Below, piece by piece: positions 1 through 8,116 of a stretch of DNA of 64,000 nt. Position numbers and translations under genes: made by a program. The notes beneath the pieces are model-generated. The model saw nothing but the letters and a program-made list of their open reading frames with translations. It searched no databases and was not told the origin of the DNA. The stretch spans positions 166,250 through 230,249 of the forward strand of contig NZ_ML058604.1 of assembly GCF_003635165.1 (NCBI RefSeq), written 5' to 3'. The stretch comes from Burkholderia sp. Nafp2/4-1b (GTDB lineage: Bacteria > Pseudomonadota > Gammaproteobacteria > Burkholderiales > Burkholderiaceae). The first letter of the stretch is position 1, and each line of letters starts with the position of its first letter.

Positions 1-829
1 GGAAGGCGAGCCCGACGGTGCGTCGTGGTCGTCGAAGTACGGGACGGGCCGGCCGGGCTGGCACATCGAATGCTCGGCGATGGGCTGCACGCTGCTCGGC
101 GAGCATTTCGACATCCACGGCGGCGGGCAGGACCTGCAGTTCCCGCACCACGAGAACGAGATCGCGCAGAGCGAGGGTGCGACCGGCCAGACGTTCGTCA
201 ACTACTGGATGCACAACGGTTTCGTGCAGATCGACAACGAGAAGATGTCGAAATCGCTCGGCAACTTCTTCACGATCCGCGAAGTGCTCGAGCGGTACGA
301 CGGCGAGGTGATGCGCTTCTTCATCGTGCGCACGCACTACCGGTCGCCGCTCAACTACAGCGACGTGCACCTCGACGATGCGCGCGCGGCGCTCACGCGT
401 CTGTACACGGCATTGAAGGATGTCGCGCCCGACACGCTCGCGCTCGACTGGAACGAGCCGCACGCGCAGCGTTTCGCGGCCGCGATGAACGACGACATCA
501 ACACGCCGGTCGCGGTGGCGACGCTGTTCGAGCTGGCGGGCGAAGTCAATCGCACGGGCGATGCGTCGCTCGCGAGGCAACTGAAACAACTGGCAGGCCT
601 GCTGGGCCTGCTTGGCCGCGAACCGCGCGCGTTCCTGCAGCAAGGCACCGGTGCCGCGCAGGTGGGCGGGCTCGCAGCCGACGAAATCGAAGCGAAGATC
701 GCCGCGCGCGTTGCGGCGAAACAAGCGAAGGACTATGCCGAAGCGGACCGGATCCGGGCGGAACTGCTCGACGCCGGTATCGCACTTGAAGACAAACCGG
801 GCGGATCGACCGAATGGCGTCGCGTATGA
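1..829 (+). CDS. cysS: Cysteinyl-tRNA synthetase, C-terminal part (5' end outside window)
   Basis: Class I aminoacyl-tRNA synthetase that charges tRNA-Cys with cysteine in the cytoplasm. The reading frame is open from base 2 and begins inside the catalytic domain: the segment [12 protein letters not shown] carries the His/Cys zinc-site context of CysS, and [15 protein letters not shown] follows. The KMSKS signature lies near bases 243-257 (KMSKSLGN). About 275 codons are present, against about 460 for the whole family, so the HIGH motif and first zinc ligand lie upstream of the window. The frame ends in a TGA at 827-829. The glycosylase gene starts 43 bases later behind its own strong ribosome site. 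Confidence 0.97.
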   Translation, partial: EGEPDGASWSSKYGTGRPGWHIECSAMGCTLLGEHFDIHGGGQDLQFPHHENEIAQSEGATGQTFVNYWMHNGFVQIDNEKMSKSLGNFFTIREVLERYDGEVMRFFIVRTHYRSPLNYSDVHLDDARAALTRLYTALKDVAPDTLALDWNEPHAQRFAAAMNDDINTPVAVATLFELAGEVNRTGDASLARQLKQLAGLLGLLGREPRAFLQQGTGAAQVGGLAADEIEAKIAARVAAKQAKDYAEADRIRAELLDAGIALEDKPGGSTEWRRV

Positions 830-872
830 GCGCGGCGCGTTCCACTGACCGATCCGTCAGGTAGGAGGCAAG

Positions 873-1742
873 ATGGCAACGGCCAGAAAAGCGCCGGTCA
901 GGCGTGCGACTCCGCTCGCCGCGCGTCCGGCAGGCAAGCGCGCGCCAGCGGCGAAGGCGGACGCGGCGCGCGCCGTGCCGAATGGCGCGCTCAACGGTCA
1001 TGCGAAGCCCGCGCGCACGAAGGGCGCGGACGCGGCGCAGCCGGAGGTCGCGATGGCGGCTGCCGACGCGGCCCGCAAGGTGCGGGCAGCCGATGCGCCC
1101 GGCGACGGCGCGGATGATGTCGTGCGTCCCGCATACTGGGACAAGGCATGCGCCGATCTCGTCAAGCGCGACCGCATCCTGAAGAAGCTGATCCCGAAGT
1201 TCGGCCCCGCGCATCTCGTGAAGCGCGGCGACCCGTTCGTCACGCTCGCGCGATCGGTCGTCGGCCAGCAGATATCGGTGCCGTCGGCGCAGGCGCTGTG
1301 GGCGCGCATCGAGGATGCGTGTCCGAAACTCGCGCCGCAGCCGGTGATCCGGCTCGGCGCCGACAAACTGATCGCGTGCGGACTGTCGAAGCGCAAGACC
1401 GAATATATTCTCGATCTCGCGCAGCACTTCGTGTCCGGCGCGCTGCACGTCGACAAATGGACGTCGATGGACGACGAGGACGTGATCGCGGAACTCACGC
1501 AGATCCGCGGCATCAGCCGCTGGACGGCGGAGATGTTCCTGATCTTCAACCTGTCGCGGCCGGACGTGCTGCCGCTCGACGATCCGGGCCTGATCCGCGC
1601 GATCAGCGTCAATTATTTCAGCGGAGAGCCCGTCACGCGCAGCGAGGCGCGCGAAGTGGCCGCCAACTGGGAGCCGTGGCGTACCGTCGCGACCTGGTAC
1701 ATGTGGCGCAGCCTCGACGCGTCCGACGCCGACGCCGATTGA
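873..1742 (+). CDS. DNA-3-methyladenine glycosylase II-like (HhH-GPD) protein with basic Ala/Lys-rich N-terminal tail
   Basis: Predicted base-excision glycosylase of the HhH-GPD superfamily, AlkA-like. An AGGAGG ribosome site sits 6 bases before the ATG. Residues 1 to about 85 are a low-complexity Ala/Arg/Lys/Pro tail. The catalytic fold follows: VGQQIS near residue 128, a helix-hairpin-helix QIRGISRWTAEMFL near 210, and LPLDDPGL, whose D236/D237 occupy the place of the catalytic aspartate. No four-cysteine iron-sulfur cluster motif is seen after the hairpin, which argues for AlkA rather than Nth/MutY. It is 289 residues, close to AlkA once the tail is included. The tail resembles histone-H1-like tails in composition only. 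Substrate range is inferred from the family. Confidence 0.88.
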   Translation: MATARKAPVRRATPLAARPAGKRAPAAKADAARAVPNGALNGHAKPARTKGADAAQPEVAMAAADAARKVRAADAPGDGADDVVRPAYWDKACADLVKRDRILKKLIPKFGPAHLVKRGDPFVTLARSVVGQQISVPSAQALWARIEDACPKLAPQPVIRLGADKLIACGLSKRKTEYILDLAQHFVSGALHVDKWTSMDDEDVIAELTQIRGISRWTAEMFLIFNLSRPDVLPLDDPGLIRAISVNYFSGEPVTRSEAREVAANWEPWRTVATWYMWRSLDASDADAD

Positions 1743-1841
1743 CGGCTATCGGGTTTTAAACATCAATAGTTGAGAACCGGTCTTGCGCATCGTCCGCGCG
1801 GGTAGAATACGCGCTGCCGCAAGACCCAAGGATTCGAACAC

Positions 1842-2813
1842 ATGAAGACCACGTTTCTGGATTTCGAACAGCCGATCGCCGAACTCGAGGCCAAGATCGA
1901 AGAGCTGCGGTTCGTGCAGGACGACTCGGCTGTCGATATTTCGGAAGAAATCGAGCGGCTTTCGAAGAAAAGCCAGCAACTGACGAAGGACCTCTACGCG
2001 AACCTGTCGCCGTGGCAGGTCTCGCAGATCGCGCGGCATCCGCAGCGCCCGTACACGCTCGATTACGTCGCGGAACTGTTTACCGACTTTCACGAATTGC
2101 ATGGCGACCGCGCGTTCGCGGACGACGTGTCGATCGTCGGCGGTCTCGCGCGCTTCGGCGGCCATCCGTGCATGGTGATCGGCCATCAGAAGGGCCGCGA
2201 CACGAAGGAACGCGCGGCGCGCAACTTCGGGATGCCGCGTCCGGAAGGCTATCGCAAGGCCGAACGTTTGATGCGCCTCGCCGAGAAGTTCGGCCTGCCG
2301 ATCTTCACGTTCGTCGATACGCCGGGTGCGTACCCGGGCATCGGCGCGGAAGAGCGCGGCCAGTCGGAAGCGATCGGCCGCAACCTGTACGTGATGGCCG
2401 AGCTGAAGACGCCGATCATCACGACCGTGATCGGCGAGGGCGGTTCGGGCGGCGCGCTCGCGATCGCGGTGGCCGACACCGTGATGATGCTGCAGTTCTC
2501 GACCTACTCGGTGATCTCGCCGGAAGGCTGCGCGTCGATCCTGTGGAAGAGCGCCGCGAAGGCGCCCGAGGCCGCGGAAGCGCTGGGCCTGACCGCGCAT
2601 CGCCTGAAGGCGCTCGGCCTGATCGACAAGATCATCAACGAGCCGCTCGGCGGCGCGCACCGCGATCCGAAGGGCATGGCCGCGCTGCTGCGTCGCGCGC
2701 TCGCCGATTCGCTGCGCCAGTTCCAGGGCATGAGCATCGATGCGCTGCGCGAGCGCCGCTTCGAGCGCCTGATGGCCTACGGCAAGTTCAAGGAAACCAC
2801 GCCCGGCGCATGA
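1842..2813 (+). CDS. accA: Acetyl-CoA carboxylase carboxyltransferase subunit alpha
   Basis: Alpha subunit of the carboxyltransferase half of acetyl-CoA carboxylase, which makes malonyl-CoA for fatty acid synthesis together with AccD and the AccB/AccC biotin half. The 323 residues match the usual length. N-terminal [20 protein letters not shown] is typical, and the crotonase-type core is complete ([42 protein letters not shown]). A TAGAAT that could serve as a -10 box lies at 1803-1808, 33 bases before the ATG, but I find no good -35 at the right spacing. tilS follows after 43 bases, so co-transcription is likely. Confidence 0.98.
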   Translation: MKTTFLDFEQPIAELEAKIEELRFVQDDSAVDISEEIERLSKKSQQLTKDLYANLSPWQVSQIARHPQRPYTLDYVAELFTDFHELHGDRAFADDVSIVGGLARFGGHPCMVIGHQKGRDTKERAARNFGMPRPEGYRKAERLMRLAEKFGLPIFTFVDTPGAYPGIGAEERGQSEAIGRNLYVMAELKTPIITTVIGEGGSGGALAIAVADTVMMLQFSTYSVISPEGCASILWKSAAKAPEAAEALGLTAHRLKALGLIDKIINEPLGGAHRDPKGMAALLRRALADSLRQFQGMSIDALRERRFERLMAYGKFKETTPGA

Positions 2814-2856
2814 CCGGCGTGTTCTCATCGCGCGCCGTCCGGCGCGCGCTTCTCTC

Positions 2857-4293
2857 GTGATCCCCCCGACCGAATTCTCCGCCGACCGCGTCGTACTCGA
2901 TGCGGTCGGCGTCGCGCTTGCCGATCTGCCGGCCGATGCGCGCATTGCGATCGCGTACAGCGGCGGCCTCGACTCGACGGTGCTGCTCGACGCGGCCGTG
3001 CGCGTGGCCGGTGCGTCGCGTTGCGTCGCGCTGCACGTGCATCACGGCCTGAGCGCGAACGCCGACGCATGGGTCGCGCATGCGCAGGCTACGGCCGAAC
3101 GGCTCGGCGTCGCGTTCGAGTCGGAGCGTGTCGACGTGCCGCGCGACAGCGGGCTCGGCGTCGAGGCGACCGCACGCGAGCGCCGCTATGCGGCGCTCGA
3201 TGCGATGGGCGAGCGCCACGGCGTGGCCGCGCTCTGGGTCGCTCAGCATGCGGACGACCAGGCGGAGACCGTGCTACTGCAGTTGTTGCGCGGCGCGGGA
3301 ATCGCGGGCCTGGCCGCGATGGCGCCGCGCTATCGGCCCGACGGCGCGCGCATCGAGCGCGTGCGACCGCTGCTGCGATTGTTGCGCGCGCAACTGGAAC
3401 GCTATGCGACCGAGCGCGAGCTCGCGTGGATCGACGATGAATCGAACGGCGACACGCGCTATGCGCGCAACGCGTTGCGCATCGACGTGCTGCCGACGCT
3501 CGCCGTGCATTTCCCGGGCTTTCGCGATGCACTCGGCCGCGCGGCCCAGCACGCGGCCGCCGCGCAGCGGCTGCTTGACGATCTCGCCGAACTGGATTTC
3601 GCCGGCGCCGCGCGCGACGACGGCCGCGCGCTGTCGCGCGATGCGCTGGTTGCGTTCGACGACACGCGCGGCGCGAACCTGCTGCGGTTCTGGATGCGCC
3701 GCCTCGGCTTGCCGAGCGCATCGGCCGGCCGGCTTGCAAACATGATGCGGCAACTGCGCGCCGCGCACGACGCGCATGCGCTGCGCGTCGATCACGCGGG
3801 GCAGTGCCTGCGGCTCTATCGCGATACCGTGTACTGGGAAGCGGGCGACAGTGCCGAGCCGGCCGACGACGGCACCGGCTCGCCGCATCCCGAGTCCTCG
3901 CTGGCATGGGACGGACAGGAAGTCTGGCACGTGCCGGCATGGCGCGGCACCTTCGTGTTCGCGCCGGCCGAGGCCGGCAGCGCCGGCGCGGTGCCGGAGG
4001 CGCTGCTGCGCGGCGCGGCGCTCGTTGCGCGCGCCCGCGCGGGCGGCGAACGGTTGCGCACGTCGCCCGGTGGCCCGGGCCGTACGCTGAAGAACCTGTT
4101 CCAGGAGCGCGGCGTGCCGGCCTGGCAGCGTGACGTGCCGCTGCTGTTCGCGGGCGAGCGGCTCGTCTACGTGCCGCGGCTCGGTGTGAACCATGGCGAC
4201 GGGCTTGCCGGCGACGGGCTTACCGGCGACGGGCAATCCGGCGAAGGCGGGTGGCGGCGGATCGAATGGCGTCCCGACCTGCTGATCGCGTAG
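2857..4293 (+). CDS. tilS: tRNA(Ile)-lysidine synthetase
   Basis: ATP-dependent N-type PP-loop ligase that converts the wobble cytidine of tRNA-Ile(CAU) to lysidine, so that it reads AUA and is charged with isoleucine. The PP-loop SGGLDS is at residues 35-40. The TilS linker and C-terminal domain follow, including the RTLKNLFQERGVP segment. The start chosen is GTG at 2857; no clear Shine-Dalgarno sequence is visible. An ATG at 2810 lies in another frame and stops at 2860. The 478 residues are somewhat longer than E. coli TilS. A short tandem repeat near the C-terminus (4195-4248) adds Gly/Asp-rich residues just before the last 15. Confidence 0.95.
   Translation: MIPPTEFSADRVVLDAVGVALADLPADARIAIAYSGGLDSTVLLDAAVRVAGASRCVALHVHHGLSANADAWVAHAQATAERLGVAFESERVDVPRDSGLGVEATARERRYAALDAMGERHGVAALWVAQHADDQAETVLLQLLRGAGIAGLAAMAPRYRPDGARIERVRPLLRLLRAQLERYATERELAWIDDESNGDTRYARNALRIDVLPTLAVHFPGFRDALGRAAQHAAAAQRLLDDLAELDFAGAARDDGRALSRDALVAFDDTRGANLLRFWMRRLGLPSASAGRLANMMRQLRAAHDAHALRVDHAGQCLRLYRDTVYWEAGDSAEPADDGTGSPHPESSLAWDGQEVWHVPAWRGTFVFAPAEAGSAGAVPEALLRGAALVARARAGGERLRTSPGGPGRTLKNLFQERGVPAWQRDVPLLFAGERLVYVPRLGVNHGDGLAGDGLTGDGQSGEGGWRRIEWRPDLLIA
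4195..4248 (+). repeat. 15-bp tandem repeat inside the tilS 3' end
   Basis: About three and a half copies of a 15-base unit beginning GGCGACGGGCTT lie in frame. They encode GDGLA, GDGLT, GDGQS and a partial GEGG. The units differ by a few bases. The length is a multiple of three, so copy-number change would keep the frame. Confidence 0.85.
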
Positions 4294-4635
4294 CGGCGTC
4301 GCGCTTCCGGCAGCACGATCGTGCGCCGGTTTTCACCATTTGGTAAACAGCGCCGGAACGCCTGCCAAACCGGCGAGCGGCTTGTCAAGCGGGCCTCTAT
4401 CGGGTACGCTCGGACGTTTGCTCGGCTCGATTTTTGAGCGTTTTGTGCAGGTTTTCCGCGTGACGTACCCGGTTTGCGCGGCCTGATCGGCCTTCCGGGC
4501 AAAATCCGTCACGCTTGCGTGTTGCGTCCCAGCCGTCCCCCTCGTCGTCCGTCCACAGCCACAAGCCGCGTGACCGAACGGCAACGCGGCCTGCCCAGCG
4601 CGCCCGTGCGGCTTCTCCTCCAGTTCAGAACGACA
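4294..4635 (+). other. tilS-lysC intergenic region, no gene seen
   Basis: 342 bases without a credible gene. The lysC frame stays open back to 4474, but that stretch reads as Pro/Arg-rich and lacks aspartokinase homology. The region probably contains the lysC promoter and leader. I could not place hexamers with confidence and see no lysine-riboswitch-like architecture. Confidence 0.6.
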
Positions 4636-5889
4636 ATGGCACTCATCGTACACAAATACGGCGGCACTTCGATGGGCTCGGTCGAGCGCATCAAGAACGT
4701 CGCGAAACGCGTCGCAAAATGGCATCAGGCCGGGCACCAGATGGTGGTCGTGCCGTCCGCGATGTCCGGCGAAACCAACCGTCTGCTCGGTCTCGCGAAA
4801 GAGATTTCGAGCCAGCCGAGCCCGCGTGAGCTCGACATGATCGCGTCGACCGGCGAGCAGGTCAGCGTCGGCCTGCTGTCGATCGCGCTGCAGGAAATCG
4901 GCGTCGAGGCCGTGAGCTACGCCGGCTGGCAAGTACCGATCAAGACGGACAGCGCGTTCACGAAGGCGCGCATCCACTCGATCGACGACGAGCGCGTGAA
5001 GGCCGATCTGAACGCCGGCAAGGTCGTGATTATCACGGGCTTCCAGGGCGTCGATCCCGACGGCCACATCACGACGCTGGGCCGTGGCGGCTCGGACACG
5101 TCGGCGGTGGCGGTCGCGGCCGCGCTGGATGCCGAAGAGTGCCTGATCTATACGGACGTCGACGGTGTCTACACGACCGACCCGCGCGTGGTCGAAGAGG
5201 CGCGACGCCTCGATCGCGTGACGTTCGAGGAAATGCTGGAAATGGCCAGCCTCGGCTCGAAGGTCCTGCAGATCCGCTCGGTCGAATTCGCCGGCAAATA
5301 CCAGGTGAAGACGCGTGTGCTGTCGAGCCTGACCGATCCGCTGATTGCGCTCGACGAAGAAATGCGCTCGGGCACCCTGATTACTTTTGAAGAAGACGAG
5401 ACCATGGAAAAGGCAGTCATTTCCGGCATCGCGTTCCAGCGCGACGAAGCACGCATTGCGGTGATGGGCGTGCCCGACAAGCCGGGCATCGCGTATCAGA
5501 TCCTCGGCCCGGTCGCCGACGCGAACGTCGACGTCGACATGATCATCCAGAACCAGAGCGTCGAAGGGAAGACGGACTTCACGTTCACGGTCGGTCGCGG
5601 CGATTACCAGAAGGCGATGGACATCCTCACCAACCAGGTGCAGGGCCATGTGAGCGCCGAGCGCGTGCAGGGCGACCCGAAGGTGTCGAAGGTGTCGGTC
5701 GTCGGCGTCGGCATGCGTTCGCACGTCGGTGTCGCGAGCAAGATGTTCCGCACGCTGTCGGAAGAGGGCATCAACATCCAGATGATCTCGACGTCCGAAA
5801 TCAAGATTTCGGTGCTGATCGACGAGAAATACATGGAGCTGGCCGTCCGCGCGCTGCACAAGGCATTCGAGCTCGACCAGCCCGCGTGA
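4636..5889 (+). CDS. lysC: Aspartate kinase
   Basis: Phosphorylates aspartate, the first step to lysine/diaminopimelate, threonine and methionine. The N-terminal kinase begins [15 protein letters not shown], the diagnostic substrate motif. [16 protein letters not shown] and [13 protein letters not shown] follow. Two ACT domains make up roughly residues 265-410 ([13 protein letters not shown] and [15 protein letters not shown]). The length of 417 matches the single-function Gram-negative enzyme, which is normally feedback-inhibited through the ACT domains. ATG 4636 is chosen over the open extension to 4474 because family homology begins there. An in-frame ATG at 5404 (codon 257) follows a GA-rich stretch and could start a separate regulatory subunit. 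A hairpin follows the stop. Confidence 0.98.
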   Translation: MALIVHKYGGTSMGSVERIKNVAKRVAKWHQAGHQMVVVPSAMSGETNRLLGLAKEISSQPSPRELDMIASTGEQVSVGLLSIALQEIGVEAVSYAGWQVPIKTDSAFTKARIHSIDDERVKADLNAGKVVIITGFQGVDPDGHITTLGRGGSDTSAVAVAAALDAEECLIYTDVDGVYTTDPRVVEEARRLDRVTFEEMLEMASLGSKVLQIRSVEFAGKYQVKTRVLSSLTDPLIALDEEMRSGTLITFEEDETMEKAVISGIAFQRDEARIAVMGVPDKPGIAYQILGPVADANVDVDMIIQNQSVEGKTDFTFTVGRGDYQKAMDILTNQVQGHVSAERVQGDPKVSKVSVVGVGMRSHVGVASKMFRTLSEEGINIQMISTSEIKISVLIDEKYMELAVRALHKAFELDQPA

Positions 5890-5896
5890 ACTTGCT

Positions 5897-5924
5897 CGTG
5901 ATGCATTGAAGAAAATGCATCACG
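5897..5924 (+). terminator. Inverted repeat after lysC, possible terminator
   Basis: A perfect 11-base stem (CGTGATGCATT with its complement) and a 6-base loop start 8 bases after the lysC stop. There is no U-run after it, so intrinsic termination is uncertain. It may be an mRNA 3' stabiliser. Confidence 0.5.
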
Positions 5925-5928
5925 GAAA

Positions 5929-5957
5929 TTGACGCACGGTTCGAAACCCTATATTAT
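5929..5957 (+). promoter_or_regulatory. Sigma-70-type promoter for tRNA-Ser
   Basis: TTGACG at 5929-5934 and TATTAT at 5952-5957 are separated by exactly 17 bases. The -10 ends 43 bases before the mature tRNA 5' end. Confidence 0.75.
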
Positions 5958-6000
5958 CTCGTTCTCGTCGCACTGCCTCCCTGGTGCGAGCGAAAGTTTG

Positions 6001-6094
6001 GGAGACGTGGCCGAGAGGTCGAAGGCACTCCCCTGCTAAGGGAGCATCTGGGCCAAAACCTGGATCGAGGGTTCGAATCCCTCCGTCTCCGCCA
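6001..6094 (+). tRNA. tRNA-Ser (anticodon GCU)
   Basis: A 94-base gene with encoded CCA. The acceptor stem is GGAGACG pairing with CGTCTCC, the discriminator is G and the CCA is at 6092-6094. The anticodon stem CTCCC/GGGAG encloses loop CTGCTAA, with anticodon GCT at 6035-6037, reading AGC/AGU. A long variable arm (class II) follows, then the T-loop GGTTCGAATCC. It has its own promoter upstream and a strong terminator downstream. Confidence 0.98.
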
Positions 6095-6106
6095 AAAGCG
6101 GTGACA

Positions 6107-6148
6107 AAGCCCCGCAAGTTCTCGGACTTGCGGGGCTTTTTCTTTTTC
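6107..6148 (+). terminator. Intrinsic terminator of tRNA-Ser
   Basis: A 13-base perfect stem (AAGCCCCGCAAGT with its complement), a 6-base loop, then a T-rich tract ending near 6148. Confidence 0.9.
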
Positions 6149-6283
6149 CGCCGCCGTTTCCCACTCGCCGCTCGCGCGGTGCCACGCTTCGTCCGCACAG
6201 CCAATCAATGCTCGACTTCAGCGACGCGCATGCGCTAAATAGGCGTATCGCCTCGCGCGGCTCACGTTGGAGTTCCGGCACGC

Positions 6284-7657
6284 ATGCATTCCGTCCTGAC
6301 CATTCTTTCGCATCGGCCCGTCGACGGGCTCGTCGACAATCACGCGCGTTATGCGCACGAGCATGGCTACCGGCACGCGATCGTCGACGGCACGCACGTC
6401 TACGGCGAGCGCCAGCAGGTGCTGCACAAGTACCACGCGATCATCGCGCAGCTCGCCGCGATGAAGCAGGGCGCTTTGCTGCTCGTACTCGATCCGTTCT
6501 CGGTCGTGTTCGGCGAGCATGCGTTGCCGGATGTCGCGCACGGCTATGACGCGATCGTCACGACGCAGACGTCGAAGTCGCCGTTGCCCGCGGCGAGCGG
6601 CATGATCTTTCGCAACGTGCCCGACGTGCGCGAACGCCTGCGCACGCTGGCGCTCGAGCTGGGCAAATGGGCGATGCGCGTGCCCGAGCGGCAGCACGGG
6701 TGCGAAGCGACGCTGCTGGCGGAGACCTTTCCGCCGCTGCCGTTCGACCAGCCGCTCGCGAACGGGTATTACGCATCGGCCCAGACGGTGTGGGGCGACG
6801 GTCATGCGATCGACGCGGTCGTCGACGCGCGGCCGCTCGTTGCGCATCAGGCGCCCGAATGGCGGCACGTCGACGGCGTGTGGGCGCCGACGCCCGACTA
6901 CGATTTTCGCTACGTGGTCGCGCTCGTCGACGATGCGACGCGCGTGCGGCGGGGCGATCAGCCGCGCGCAATGGACGACTGGCGCGCCGCGCAACAACGC
7001 ATGCGCGAGCCGGCGCGGCATCTGAACCCGGATGCGGACATCGCATTCGTGAGCCTGCACACGTCGCACATTGCCGGCTACGGCGACCTTCACGAAGAGA
7101 ACTTCGTGCGCTACTGCACGCGACACGGCTATGCGTACCACGCGTATCGCGAACCGCCCGCGTTCCTGCCGGCCGGCGTCGATGCGAACTGGGCGAAGCT
7201 GCACCTGATCCGCGCGCACCTAGCGGATCACGCGTTCGTGTTCTGGGTCGACGCGGACATCCTGGCGATCGACCAGCGCCAGACGGTCGACAGCGTGATC
7301 GACGGTCGCGATTTCGTGATCGGCACGGATCACACGGCGTGGGCGATCAACTCCTGCATGATCGGCGTGCGCAATGTCGCGCCGATGCGCGAACTGGTCG
7401 AGCGCATCTGCGCGCGCATCGAGAGCTTCGACGATCGATCGTCGGTCTACGCGAGCGGCGGCGACCAGCAGGCGATCTATGTCGAACTGCTGGACGCGGG
7501 CATGATCGACGCCCGCTACATCGTCGACGCGATGTCGCTCGCCTCGTCGCCGGTCTATGCAACGCGCGACAGCCGCTTCGTCCATTTCCCCGCGCAACAC
7601 AACCACTATCGTGCGGTGACGATGCGCGTGTGGGACCGGTTGAGCCATGACCGCTAA
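6284..7657 (+). CDS. Glycosyltransferase of the GMA12/MNN10 (GT34-like) type with a duplicated domain
   Basis: Predicted nucleotide-sugar-dependent glycosyltransferase. The C-terminal half (about residues 255-457) has the expected features: NFVRYCTRHGYAYHAYRE, a lysine in ANWAKLHLIRAHL, a DxD metal motif at D323-A-D325 (FWVDADIL), NSCMIGVRN, and a late GGDQQAIY and FVHFPAQHNHY. The N-terminal half (about 1-215) looks like a diverged second copy: HARYAHEHGYRHAIVDG, VLHKYHAIIAQL, then LDPFSVVF with D70-P-F where the DxD should be, then ASGMIFRNV. No signal peptide or membrane helix is evident. Acceptor and pathway are unknown. It stands alone after the tRNA-Ser terminator. A stem of about 11 bases at 7678-7704 may end its transcript. 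Confidence 0.75.
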   Translation: MHSVLTILSHRPVDGLVDNHARYAHEHGYRHAIVDGTHVYGERQQVLHKYHAIIAQLAAMKQGALLLVLDPFSVVFGEHALPDVAHGYDAIVTTQTSKSPLPAASGMIFRNVPDVRERLRTLALELGKWAMRVPERQHGCEATLLAETFPPLPFDQPLANGYYASAQTVWGDGHAIDAVVDARPLVAHQAPEWRHVDGVWAPTPDYDFRYVVALVDDATRVRRGDQPRAMDDWRAAQQRMREPARHLNPDADIAFVSLHTSHIAGYGDLHEENFVRYCTRHGYAYHAYREPPAFLPAGVDANWAKLHLIRAHLADHAFVFWVDADILAIDQRQTVDSVIDGRDFVIGTDHTAWAINSCMIGVRNVAPMRELVERICARIESFDDRSSVYASGGDQQAIYVELLDAGMIDARYIVDAMSLASSPVYATRDSRFVHFPAQHNHYRAVTMRVWDRLSHDR

Positions 7658-8116
7658 TGGATTGAACGCAGAGGGTGCCGCGATTTCCGAAGTCCGGAAT
7701 CGCGGCGATCGATGCGCATTGCAATAAAAACGAAAGTATCAATGTAAGGTTTAAATCGCTCTCGTCATCGCTCCCCACATTCTGTCGTTGCGCCCGCCGT
7801 AGCGACCCCTCAGAAAAAAATGCGGCGTTGCACCGATTTATACCAACGGCAGCATTGACCAATACAAAAAATTACGCATAAAAATCATTGGTCTAGCTAC
7901 GCGGTGCAAAATGAACTCCTGCTGCGCTGCAAAAAATATTCGATCGCCGTATGCTGGTTAACCCGATTGCGCTTGAGCGGCGTCAAGGTTTGCCCTGATT
8001 CCGCTTTACATTTTGCCAACATTGGCGATCCACGAAATCTATCTGTCGATTTGATTTCGTTCCCTTCGTCACGCCTGTTCCCGATGCAGTGCGCGACCTT
8101 CTCAAGGCCTGTTGAC
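7658..8116 (+). other. AT-rich intergenic region before the nuoM-like gene
   Basis: 459 bases. The part from about 7720 to 8060 is clearly less G+C-rich than anything around it, with A-runs and few GC-rich codons. The nuoM frame stays open back to 7904, but that stretch has no membrane-protein character. Nested inverted repeats lie at 7828-7909. No convincing gene is seen. Confidence 0.6.
7828..7909. repeat. Nested inverted repeats in AT-rich gap
   Basis: TTGCACCG at 7828-7835 is matched by its complement at 7902-7909. Inside it, GACCAAT at 7857-7863 is matched by its complement at 7887-7893. The arms are unequal (21 against 8 bases between the paired blocks), so this is not one simple hairpin. 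It could be a regulator site or the footprint of a lost element. Confidence 0.5.

Noticed and set aside
1783..1808. A full accA promoter
   Set aside because: TAGAAT is plausible as -10, but TTGCGC is only 14 bases upstream and no other -35 fits.
7904..8116. An N-terminal extension of the NuoM-like protein
   Set aside because: The frame is open, but the 71 residues are not membrane-like and homology begins at MHDFPFLSLAIW.
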